Positions 1-5,635 of a stretch of DNA of 6,101 nucleotides are shown here, piece after piece. The notes below the pieces were generated by a model that was not told the DNA's origin, searched no databases, and saw only the letters and a program-made list of their open reading frames with translations. The stretch is from Ruminococcus sp. CAG:403 (GTDB lineage: Bacteria; Bacillota; Clostridia; Oscillospirales; Ruminococcaceae). The stretch is taken from assembly GCA_000437255.1 (NCBI GenBank), contig FR899094.1, positions 111,914-118,014 on the forward strand, read 5' to 3'. Made by a program: the position numbers and the translations under genes. Position 1 is the first letter of the stretch. Each line of letters begins with the position of its first letter.

Positions 1-191
1 TGGATGATGCGCTGGGACTGACCAACAAAGCTGTTATGGAAGCTTTGGACGGACTGCCGGCAGTAAAGGTGCACTGTTCTGTTCTGGCAGAACAGGCAAT
101 CAAGTCCGCTCTGTCTGATTATTATACCAGACAGGGAATTGATCCGAAGCCGATTGTTGGCGAAATCGGAGAATGCGAAGCATGCCACTAA
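1..191 (+). CDS. iscU: IscU/NifU-like Fe-S cluster assembly scaffold, 3' end only (partial)
   Basis: Only the last 62 codons are visible; whole codons begin at position 3 and the stop is TAA at 189-191. The visible piece opens with DDALGLTNKAV, continues with ALDGLPAVKVHCSVLAE and an amphipathic helix ending near SDYY. This matches the C-terminal half of the IscU/NifU-N scaffold family, on which a cysteine desulfurase (IscS/NifS type) builds Fe-S clusters in the cytosol. The Cys of VHCS (visible residue 25) corresponds to the third conserved cluster-ligand cysteine; the first two lie upstream of the window. After the conserved helix there is a tail of about 20 residues ending in ECEACH, which adds a CxxC pair. 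A strong terminator follows 15 nt after the stop, so this gene ends its own transcription unit and is not part of the rimP operon. The family call is firm; the choice between the names iscU and nifU is conventional. Confidence 0.88.
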   Translation, partial: DDALGLTNKAVMEALDGLPAVKVHCSVLAEQAIKSALSDYYTRQGIDPKPIVGEIGECEACH

Positions 192-206
192 GTCAATAGA
201 GCGTTT

Positions 207-247
207 AAAAGCTGGTGCAGATGGGTTCTGCACCAGCTTTTCTTGTG
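207..247 (+). terminator. Intrinsic terminator after the Fe-S scaffold gene
   Basis: A perfect 14-bp inverted repeat, AAAAGCTGGTGCAG at 207-220 and CTGCACCAGCTTTT at 228-241, encloses a 7-nt loop. The right arm ends in TTTT and runs on as TCTTG, giving the U-rich tract of a Rho-independent terminator. It separates the scaffold gene from the rimP operon promoter downstream. Confidence 0.93.
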
Positions 248-326
248 CAAAGTGCTAAAAATGCAGGAAGAACGCAGGAAACGGACGTTTTATTTGCGTA
301 AAATGTAATTTTTTTGCAGGAACCTC
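248..326. other. Intergenic region with three GCAGGAA words upstream of the rimP promoter
   Basis: No coding region is supported here on either strand. The only structure I see is the 7-mer GCAGGAA at 263-269, 274-280 and 316-322. The first two start 11 bp apart and the third starts 42 bp after the second, so all three would lie on nearly the same face of the DNA, with the last copy directly abutting the -35 element. A regulator binding site is possible but unproven. Confidence 0.3.
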
Positions 327-355
327 TTGATTTTTTCGGGAAACGGTGTTATAAT
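327..355 (+). promoter_or_regulatory. Extended -10 sigma-A promoter for the rimP-nusA-infB operon
   Basis: The -35 element is TTGATT at 327-332 (4 of 6 to consensus). It is followed by a 17-bp spacer and a perfect TATAAT at 350-355. A TG dinucleotide at 347-348 with one base between it and TATAAT makes a full extended -10 (TGnTATAAT). The start of transcription is expected near A360-A362, which gives a leader of about 130 nt before the rimP ATG. No other stretch between the terminator and rimP matches as well. Confidence 0.85.
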
Positions 356-374
356 ATTGACATATGATGCAGCA

Positions 375-398
375 AAAGACCGGAACCCTCCGGTCTTT
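375..398 (+). promoter_or_regulatory. 5'-leader hairpin 1 of the rimP operon (possible attenuator or mRNA stabiliser)
   Basis: AAAGACCGG at 375-383 pairs perfectly with CCGGTCTTT at 390-398 around a 6-nt loop, AACCCT. It would begin about 15 nt after the predicted transcription start, almost at the 5' end of the mRNA. The tract after the stem (CGCTT) is poor in U for an efficient intrinsic terminator, so I rank a 5'-end stabilising or regulatory stem above a terminator. The loop CCCT (386-389) can also pair with AGGG at 409-412, which would make a short pseudoknot. Confidence 0.6.
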
Positions 399-424
399 CG
401 CTTATGTTAGGGACTTTTTCATTC

Positions 425-454
425 TTTGTGCAGCGCTAAAACAGCCTGCACGGG
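425..454 (+). promoter_or_regulatory. 5'-leader hairpin 2 of the rimP operon
   Basis: GTGCAG at 428-433 pairs with CTGCAC at 446-451. GCT (435-437) pairs with AGC (443-445) inside it, leaving a single bulged C434 and a 5-nt loop. U-G wobbles at 425-427 with 452-454 could extend the base. A competing small stem GGGA/TCCC (452-455 with 461-464) would use the same G residues. The rimP ribosome binding site (AAGGAG at 474-479) lies outside these stems, so direct occlusion is not obvious. Confidence 0.45.
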
Positions 455-490
455 AAGAACTCCCCACCAGGAAAAGGAGCAGGACAAAGC

Positions 491-967
491 ATGAAATTGA
501 AACAATATGGCAGTACCGAGCAGGCAATCTGTCAGATGGTGCAGCCGATTGCGGACTCGCTGGGCTTTACCATTTGGGATGTGCGCTTTGAAAAGGAAGG
601 CGCCAGCTGGTACCTTCGGATTTTCATTGACCATCCGGACGGCATTGACATCGAGGATTGCGAAGCCATGACCCGACCGGTCAATGAGATCTTGGATCAG
701 ACAGACCCCATTTCACAGGCTTATGTGCTGGAGGTCGGTTCTGCCGGATTGGAGCGGGAACTCAACCGCACCTGGCATTTTGATGCCAGCATCGGAGAAC
801 TGGTACGTGCCCGTGCCATTCGGCCAATTGACGGAGAACGGGAGTGGATTGGTGTCCTGCATGCCTGGGAAAAGGAGCAGATCACCTTGGAAATCGAAGG
901 AACGCTGCGGACGCTTCCGCTGGCGGATTTGGCATTTGTAAAGCGATACGAAGAATTTGAATTTTAA
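491..967 (+). CDS. rimP: Ribosome maturation factor RimP
   Basis: This 158-residue protein has the usual RimP length. RimP binds the 30S ribosomal subunit in the cytosol and promotes late 16S/S12-region maturation. The N-terminal alpha/beta domain spans about residues 8-85 and includes GFTIWDVRF, the strand YLRIFID and the acidic IDIEDCE turn. The family signature LEVGSAGLERELN lies at residues 80-92, equivalent to the usual LEVSSPGLDRPL with Ala in place of Pro. A small beta-rich SH3-like C-terminal domain (about 93-156) follows. The ATG at 491 has AAGGAG at 474-479, an 11-nt spacing. It is the first gene of the operon, behind the promoter at 327-355 and a structured leader. A 68-nt gap with only a weak 6-bp stem (969-974 with 984-989) leads to nusA. 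Identification is firm from the motifs and the nusA neighbour. Confidence 0.96.
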   Translation: MKLKQYGSTEQAICQMVQPIADSLGFTIWDVRFEKEGASWYLRIFIDHPDGIDIEDCEAMTRPVNEILDQTDPISQAYVLEVGSAGLERELNRTWHFDASIGELVRARAIRPIDGEREWIGVLHAWEKEQITLEIEGTLRTLPLADLAFVKRYEEFEF

Positions 968-1035
968 GCTGCATTGGTTTGACATGCAGGGCTTAGAAAT
1001 TTGGATCAATCAAAAAATGGAGGCATACTTACGAC

Positions 1036-2235
1036 ATGGACAACGGATTTTTTGAAGCGCTGGCTGCACTGGGCAGCGAGAACGGCGTAGATACCACTGT
1101 ATTGGTAGAAAAAGTCAAAACAGCAATGCTGAAAGCAGCAAGAAAGTCCTACCCGGACAGCGAAGAAAACATTCGGGTAGAAATTGACCCCGCCACCAAG
1201 CGGTTTGAGATGTATTTGAAGCAGACCGTCGTGGACGATGAACCATGGGATGACAACGAAGTCAACATTGATGTGGCAAAAACCATTGATCCGACTGCTT
1301 ATGTGGGCGGAACCATTGAACGGCGTTTGGACATCAATAAATTCGGCAGAGCCGCTGCCCTGTCTGCGAAGCAGTCCATTAAGGGCGATCTGCGGGAAAT
1401 CAACCGGGAAAAGATCCTGAACCAGTTCCAGGATAAGGAGAACGACTGCATCACAGCAATGGTCACGCAGGTAGAACCGGGCGGTACCGCTACCCTGCTG
1501 TATGATAAGACAGAACTGTATCTCTTCCGTGGAGAGCAGATTCCGGGCGAAGTGCTGACCGAAGGTAAGATGATTAAAGTTTATATCACCAACATTGCCA
1601 ATAAGCAGAAGAAGCCAATTATTAAGATTTCAAGAGTACGCAAGGAATTGGTAAAGCGGCTATTTGAATTGGAAGTACCAGAAATTTACGATGGAACGGT
1701 GGAAATTCGTGCCATTTCCAGAGAGGCTGGTTCCAGAACCAAGATTGCGGTCTGGTCCAAGGATCCGAACGTAGATGCAGTGGGTGCATGTATCGGCCCG
1801 AAGCGTGCCAGAATTTCTGCCATTGTCAATGAGCTGAACGGTGAAAAAATTGACATCATTCCGTACAGCGAAAAGCCGGAGGAATTCATTGCACGGGCTT
1901 TGGCACCTGCGACTGCTATCCGTGTTACCATTACGGATGAGGAAGAAAAGATTTGCAGCGTGATCGTACCCAATCACCAGTTGTCACTGGCAATTGGAAA
2001 CCGGGGTCAGAATGCCAAGCTGGCTGCGAAACTGACCGGATATAAGATTGATATTAAGCCGGAAACAGAAGGCGCAGACTCCGAACAGCCGGAGGAAGCA
2101 CCGCTTGCCGCTGCTGCATCGGAAGAGCCGATTGCTGCTGCACCTGTAGAAGCAGCAGAACCTGTTGCAGCACCAGCTGCTGCACCGGAAGAATCCGCTG
2201 CACCGCTTGAAGAACAAGAGGAGCAAAACGCATGA
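1036..2235 (+). CDS. nusA: Transcription termination/antitermination factor NusA
   Basis: NusA (399 aa) binds RNA polymerase and nascent RNA, controlling pausing, intrinsic termination and rRNA antitermination. Domains in order: the polymerase-binding N-terminal domain (about 1-130, with the conserved FGRAAALSAKQSIKGDLRE at 103-121), S1 (about 135-200), KH1 (about 205-280) and KH2 (about 285-345). KH2 keeps a classical GNRG loop at 321-324 (LAIGNRGQNAKLAAKLTGYK). KH1 has GPKR at 254-257 where the GXXG motif is expected, so the second Gly is Arg. The last ~57 residues (343-399) are a low-complexity Ala/Glu/Pro tail with strong negative charge, unlike the folded acidic repeats of enterobacterial NusA. 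The ATG at 1036 is preceded by TGGAGG at 1018-1023 with 12-nt spacing. The stop overlaps the rnpM start as ATGA (2232-2235), pointing to translational coupling. Confidence 0.97.
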   Translation: MDNGFFEALAALGSENGVDTTVLVEKVKTAMLKAARKSYPDSEENIRVEIDPATKRFEMYLKQTVVDDEPWDDNEVNIDVAKTIDPTAYVGGTIERRLDINKFGRAAALSAKQSIKGDLREINREKILNQFQDKENDCITAMVTQVEPGGTATLLYDKTELYLFRGEQIPGEVLTEGKMIKVYITNIANKQKKPIIKISRVRKELVKRLFELEVPEIYDGTVEIRAISREAGSRTKIAVWSKDPNVDAVGACIGPKRARISAIVNELNGEKIDIIPYSEKPEEFIARALAPATAIRVTITDEEEKICSVIVPNHQLSLAIGNRGQNAKLAAKLTGYKIDIKPETEGADSEQPEEAPLAAAASEEPIAAAPVEAAEPVAAPAAAPEESAAPLEEQEEQNA

Positions 2236-2552
2236 AAACCAAAAAGATTCCCATGCGCATGTGCGTTGGATGCGGAGAGATGAAGCCGAAGAAGGAACTC
2301 ATTCGGGTACTTCGCACACCGGAGGGTGAATTTTTACTGGATACAACGGGCAAAAAGGCGGGACGTGGCGCATACTTATGTAAGAACATGGCTTGCCTGG
2401 ATGCTGCCAAAAAAGCGAGAAAATTAGAGCGGTCGTTTTCCTGCCGGATTGCGCCCGCCGTTTACGAGGAGTTAGAGCATGCATTGCAATCAGAACTTCA
2501 TGAACTTATTGACCATCTGCCGGAAGGCAGGGAAGGTGATTCCGGGCTTTGA
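2232..2552 (+). CDS. rnpM: RNase P modulator RnpM (YlxR family)
   Basis: This 106-residue protein belongs to the YlxR family, renamed RnpM in Bacillus subtilis, where it binds RNase P RNA and lowers its activity. The evidence is the N-terminal IPMRMCVGCGEMKPKKELIR, the strand containing LLDTTGKKAGRGAYLC (about 35-50) and the basic helix after it. Four cysteines (C11, C14, C50, C55) form a CxxC...Cx4C pattern that could hold a metal; this is inference, as the family is not strictly zinc-binding. The ATG overlaps the nusA stop by 4 nt and has GAGGAG at 2218-2223, 8 nt upstream. The C-terminus is about 15 residues longer than the roughly 90 residues I expect for the family, and this extension (QSELHELIDHLPEGREGDSGL) overlaps ylxQ by 74 nt in another frame. 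The family call is firm; function is by homology. Confidence 0.93.
   Translation: MKTKKIPMRMCVGCGEMKPKKELIRVLRTPEGEFLLDTTGKKAGRGAYLCKNMACLDAAKKARKLERSFSCRIAPAVYEELEHALQSELHELIDHLPEGREGDSGL
2466..2471 (+). promoter_or_regulatory. Ribosome binding site that fixes the ylxQ start
   Basis: GAGGAG lies 7 nt before the ATG at 2479, inside the rnpM coding region. The other in-frame ATG at 2500, which fits the usual family N-terminus (MNLL) better, has no comparable site in front of it. The upstream start is therefore preferred. Confidence 0.7.
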
Positions 2553-2802
2553 TTCCGTAAAGGAATGCCTGGAGCAGCATACGGCAAAGGTCGTGCTGAT
2601 CAGTGCGGATCTTTCTCCCAAAACAGCAAAGGAAGTGGCATTTTTCTGTCAGCGGTATCAGGTACCGCTTCAGGAAACCGACCTGACAATGGATCAGATC
2701 CGTCAGGCAATTGGCCGCAAAACCGGTGTGCTGGCGATTTGTGATGCGGGCTTTGCCCGTGGACTTTGCAGCCGCATGGAACCGGAACATCCCATTCTGT
2801 AA
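2479..2802 (+). CDS. ylxQ: L7Ae-family RNA-binding protein YlxQ
   Basis: This 107-residue protein matches the L7Ae/L30e/S12e-like family encoded next to ylxR in Firmicutes (YlxQ, also called RplGA). Relatives bind kink-turns in structured RNA; the exact target of YlxQ is not settled. Visible features are NLLTICRKAGKVIPGFDSV near the N-terminus, the strand-turn VVLISADLSPKTAKEV (38-53) and the C-terminal QAIGRKTGVLAICDAGFARGL (76-96), which carries the late conserved strand and helix of the fold. Using the ATG at 2479 it overlaps the last 74 nt of rnpM in a different frame, so the two are probably translationally coupled. An alternative ATG at 2500 would remove seven residues and shorten the overlap to 53 nt. 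The family is clear; the start is probable, not certain. Confidence 0.9.
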   Translation: MHCNQNFMNLLTICRKAGKVIPGFDSVKECLEQHTAKVVLISADLSPKTAKEVAFFCQRYQVPLQETDLTMDQIRQAIGRKTGVLAICDAGFARGLCSRMEPEHPIL

Positions 2803-2882
2803 TTGCAGGATTCTGCATGGAAATAGATTGTGGGCACTTTCCACGGAAAATGCCCGATATGGAAAATGGTTATTGTGAGTAT
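2803..2882 (+). other. ylxQ-infB intergenic leader with hairpins
   Basis: This is the largest gap inside the operon. A small stem TGCAG/CTGCA (2804-2808 with 2813-2817, 4-nt loop) is followed by an imperfect hairpin at 2832-2855: GGGCA pairs with TGCCC, then a C/A mismatch, then TTTCC pairs with GGAAA. No U-tract follows either stem, so neither looks like a terminator. TTTCCA (2838-2843) could instead pair with TGGAAA at 2818-2823 or 2860-2865, so alternative folds exist. I see no convincing internal promoter. Confidence 0.4.
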
Positions 2883-2888
2883 AGGAGG
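2883..2888 (+). promoter_or_regulatory. Ribosome binding site that fixes the infB start
   Basis: A perfect AGGAGG lies 8 nt before the ATG at 2897. The in-frame TTG at 2891 is only 2 nt away from it, too close for initiation, and the second ATG at 2900 is 11 nt away. The ATG at 2897 is preferred. Confidence 0.85.
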
Positions 2889-2896
2889 GTTTGCCT

Positions 2897-5614
2897 ATGA
2901 TGAAAAAATTAAAAATCAATGATGTTGCAAAGGATTTGCACTTGACGACCCAGGAGCTGATTGCGTTCTATGAAACCCGCAGCTCAGACGGACAGAAGAA
3001 AAAATCCGGCAGCAGCCTGACACCGGAAGAAGTCAACTTAGCGCTGGAGTATTTTACCCAGCAGCATCAGGTTTCCAATTTTGACGCCTATTTTGCCAGC
3101 CGGAATACCCCTCGGCCTGCGCCGGAACCGGCACAAAAAGAAAAACCTGTAAAGAAAGAAAAGTCGGTGAAGCAGGAAAAGCCAGCCAACTCCTCCAATG
3201 GCAAGCAGGAAGCGAAGCCTGCACAAAAACCTGTCCAACAACAATCTGTTGCCGCACCGAAGCAGGAGGCAAAGCCTGCGCAGAAGCCGGAAGCAAAATC
3301 AGTGCAGAAGCCAGAAACAAAACCTGCACCGAAGCAGGAAGCGAAGCCTGCACCCAAACAGGAAGCAAAATCTGCCCCCAAGCAGAAGGAACAGCCGGCA
3401 GTTCAGCCGAAGCAAAGCAAACCGGAAGCGTCAAAGCCGCAGGCTGCCGCACCGGAACAAAAAACAGTAACGGAGAAGGATCCTATGGCAGAGACGAAAA
3501 AGAAAGCGCCGGAACAGAAAGCGGCAGAAAAAACAGAACAGCGGAATAAGAAACCGCAGAAGCAGACGCCAAAGGCACAGAAGCACGGAGAACGGCTGCA
3601 TGTGGAAGTTACCATGGCTTCTGCGGACAGCGTAAAAACAGAAAAGCGCCGGACAGTAGATACCAGAGGTTCTTATGTAGATTTGGATAAGTACAATCAG
3701 CGGTATGAGCAGATTGCACCGGCTAATAAATATAAGGATAATTATTCCACCAAAAAGCAAAAGATCAATCAGAAGTCTGCACAGCGCAACAAGCAGAAAT
3801 ATTCCAACAAGCGGGAAACCGAGCAGGATAAGCTGCGCCGTCTGGAGCTGGAGCGTGCTAGAAAGCAGCAGCTGAAGGTTCTGATTCCGGATAACATCGT
3901 TGTCAGCGAACTGGCAAGCCGGTTGAAGGTAACAGCAACAGAAGTCATCAAAAAGCTGATGATGCTGGGCGTTATGGCAACCATCAACCAGGAAATCGAC
4001 TTTGATACCGCTTCCCTTGTTGCCGAGGAACTGGGCGCAAAGGTAGAAAAAGAAGTGATCGTTACCATTGAAGAACGTCTGATTGATGAGGAGGATACCG
4101 CAGAGGATACCCAGGAACGCAGCCCGGTTGTTGTTGTCATGGGTCACGTTGACCACGGTAAGACTTCCATTCTGGACCGCATTCGGCATGCGCATGTTAC
4201 CGCAGGCGAAGCAGGCGGCATCACGCAGCACATCGGTGCTTACCAGGTTTCCTACAACGGCAAGCAGATTACCTTCCTGGATACACCGGGACACGAAGCA
4301 TTTACTTCTATGCGTGCACGCGGTGCCAATATTACAGATATTGCCATCTTGGTAGTTGCTGCGGACGACGGCATTATGCCGCAGACAGTCGAATCCATCA
4401 ACCATGCAAAGGCAGCTGGTGTTTCCATCATCGTTGCCATCAATAAGATGGATAAAGAAGGCGCAAACCCGGATAAGATTAAGGAAGAATTGACCAAGTA
4501 TGATTTGGTTTGCGAAGAATGGGGCGGCGATGTCATTTGTGTGCCGGTTTCTGCAAAAACAGGCATGGGAATTGATGACTTGCTGGAGAATGTTCTGCTG
4601 GTTGCAGAAATGCAGGAACTGAAAGCCAATCCGGATCGCCGTGCACGTGGTACCGTTGTGGAAGCCCGTCTGGATAAGGGCCGTGGACCGATTGCAACCT
4701 TGCTGGTACAAAACGGAACGCTGCACACGGGCGATGTACTGATTGCCGGAACCGCAGTAGGTCACGTTCGTGTTATGACCAACGACAAGGGCAAGACCGT
4801 ACACGAAGCCGGGCCGTCTGTTCCGGTTGAGATTACCGGTCTGGCAGAAGTGCCGTCTGCCGGCGATAGCTTCCATGCTGTTGAAGATGAGCGGCTTGCC
4901 AGAACTTTGGTGGAACAGCGGAAGCATGAAGCCAAGCAGGCAAAGTTCAGTGCTTACCAGAAGGTCACACTGGATAATCTGTTCAGCCAGATTGAAGAAG
5001 GCGAAATGAAGGAACTGTCTCTGATCGTCAAGGCAGACGTACAGGGCTCAGTAGAAGCTGTGAAGCAGTCCCTCGAAAAGCTTTCCAACGACGAAGTACG
5101 GGTACGGGTTATCCATGGCGGTGTCGGCGGCATCAAGGAAAGTGATGTTATGCTGGCAAGCGCTTCCAATGCCATTATCATTGGATTCAATGTACGTCCG
5201 GATCCGGTTGCAGAGGAATCTGCTGCACGGGATGATGTAGATATTCGCACCTATCGTGTCATTTATGATGCCATTGAAGAAGTCGAAACTGCCATGAAGG
5301 GCATGCTGGCACCGAAGACCAGAGAAGTGGTAATGGGACGAATTGAAGTGCGTCAGGTTTATAAGCTGTCCAGTGTGGGTGCCGTTGCCGGTGCGTATGT
5401 ACTCAGCGGAAAGGTTACTCGTCAGTGCGAAATCCGTGTGGTACGGGATGGCATTGTGATCGCAGAAGATAAGATGTCCAGCTTGAAGCGGTTTAAGGAT
5501 GATGTAAAGGAAGTCACCGAAGGCTACGAGTGCGGCATTACCCTGGAGAAGTTCCGGGACTTCAAGGAAGGCGATATTTTCGAAGCCTTCATCATTGAAG
5601 AATATCGGGACTAA
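2897..5614 (+). CDS. infB: Translation initiation factor IF2
   Basis: IF2 (905 aa from ATG 2897) is the GTPase that places fMet-tRNA on the 30S subunit and drives subunit joining. Order: an N-terminal IF2_N helical module (about 1-57); a disordered Lys/Gln/Pro/Ala linker (about 70-230) with an 8-residue repeat; a basic segment (230-327); a second IF2_N module (about 328-385); then the G domain. G-domain motifs are GHVDHGKT at 416-423, DTPGH at 462-466, NKMD at 516-519 and SAK at 552-554, all intact. A beta-barrel domain 2 (about 585-680, GTVVEARLDKGRGPIATLLV), domain 3 from about 704 (ELSLIVKADVQGSVEAVK) and the C-terminal fMet-tRNA-binding domain (about 805-905, with EGYECGITL) follow. The protein is complete and looks fully functional. 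The start is set by AGGAGG at 2883-2888. An internal ATG at 3485 may yield a shorter isoform. rbfA does not follow, unlike in most Firmicutes. Confidence 0.98.
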   Translation: MMKKLKINDVAKDLHLTTQELIAFYETRSSDGQKKKSGSSLTPEEVNLALEYFTQQHQVSNFDAYFASRNTPRPAPEPAQKEKPVKKEKSVKQEKPANSSNGKQEAKPAQKPVQQQSVAAPKQEAKPAQKPEAKSVQKPETKPAPKQEAKPAPKQEAKSAPKQKEQPAVQPKQSKPEASKPQAAAPEQKTVTEKDPMAETKKKAPEQKAAEKTEQRNKKPQKQTPKAQKHGERLHVEVTMASADSVKTEKRRTVDTRGSYVDLDKYNQRYEQIAPANKYKDNYSTKKQKINQKSAQRNKQKYSNKRETEQDKLRRLELERARKQQLKVLIPDNIVVSELASRLKVTATEVIKKLMMLGVMATINQEIDFDTASLVAEELGAKVEKEVIVTIEERLIDEEDTAEDTQERSPVVVVMGHVDHGKTSILDRIRHAHVTAGEAGGITQHIGAYQVSYNGKQITFLDTPGHEAFTSMRARGANITDIAILVVAADDGIMPQTVESINHAKAAGVSIIVAINKMDKEGANPDKIKEELTKYDLVCEEWGGDVICVPVSAKTGMGIDDLLENVLLVAEMQELKANPDRRARGTVVEARLDKGRGPIATLLVQNGTLHTGDVLIAGTAVGHVRVMTNDKGKTVHEAGPSVPVEITGLAEVPSAGDSFHAVEDERLARTLVEQRKHEAKQAKFSAYQKVTLDNLFSQIEEGEMKELSLIVKADVQGSVEAVKQSLEKLSNDEVRVRVIHGGVGGIKESDVMLASASNAIIIGFNVRPDPVAEESAARDDVDIRTYRVIYDAIEEVETAMKGMLAPKTREVVMGRIEVRQVYKLSSVGAVAGAYVLSGKVTRQCEIRVVRDGIVIAEDKMSSLKRFKDDVKEVTEGYECGITLEKFRDFKEGDIFEAFIIEEYRD
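3257..3400 (+). repeat. Six tandem 24-bp repeats coding 8-residue PKQEAKPA-type units in the IF2 linker
   Basis: Residues 121-168 of IF2 read as six consecutive octapeptides: PKQEAKPA, QKPEAKSV, QKPETKPA, PKQEAKPA, PKQEAKSA and PKQKEQPA. A further partial copy (KQEAKPAQKP) lies just upstream near 3202-3231. At the DNA level the copies are degenerate at third positions, so the array is old or kept by selection on the protein and is not a fresh slippage product. The result is a long flexible basic linker between the two IF2_N modules. Confidence 0.85.
3472..3487 (+). promoter_or_regulatory. Candidate internal translation start in infB (short IF2 isoform)
   Basis: An in-frame ATG at 3485 (Met197, context DPMAETKKK) is preceded by GGAGAAGGA at 3472-3480, which offers GGAG 9 nt away or AAGGA 4 nt away. 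Initiation here would give a 709-residue IF2 lacking the first IF2_N module and the octapeptide array. Short IF2 forms from in-frame internal starts are known in E. coli and B. subtilis. The purine-rich linker makes chance matches to a ribosome binding site more likely, so this stays tentative. Confidence 0.45.
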
Positions 5615-5635
5615 TGGATTAGAGGGGAGCGTGCG

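Noticed and set aside
375..398. Leader hairpin 1 called as a simple intrinsic terminator
   Set aside because: The stem is good, but the following bases CGCTTATG do not make a U-tract, and it would cut off the whole essential operon about 40 nt into the RNA. I left it as a leader structure of unknown role.
364..591. 75-codon open frame starting in the rimP leader
   Set aside because: It has no ribosome binding site, runs through the leader hairpins and overlaps rimP in another frame, so it is better explained as a chance open frame in a structured 5' UTR.
969..989. Hairpin between rimP and nusA as a terminator
   Set aside because: The stem is only 6 bp with a 9-nt loop and no U-tract, and nusA follows with its own ribosome binding site in the expected operon order.
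2891..2896. TTG start for infB at 2891
   Set aside because: It would be only 2 nt from the AGGAGG; the ATG at 2897 has an ideal 8-nt spacing and gives the typical MMKKLKIND N-terminus.
3200..3400. The repeat array in infB as a CRISPR or mobile element
   Set aside because: The repeats are in frame, degenerate at wobble positions, have no spacers and encode a regular octapeptide, so they are a protein-level repeat.
3431..4927. 498-codon open frame on the - strand antisense to infB
   Set aside because: It lies wholly inside the infB coding region, its translation is Cys/Phe/Asn/Leu-rich with no recognisable domain, and no ribosome binding site or promoter supports it. It is a shadow of biased codon use in infB.
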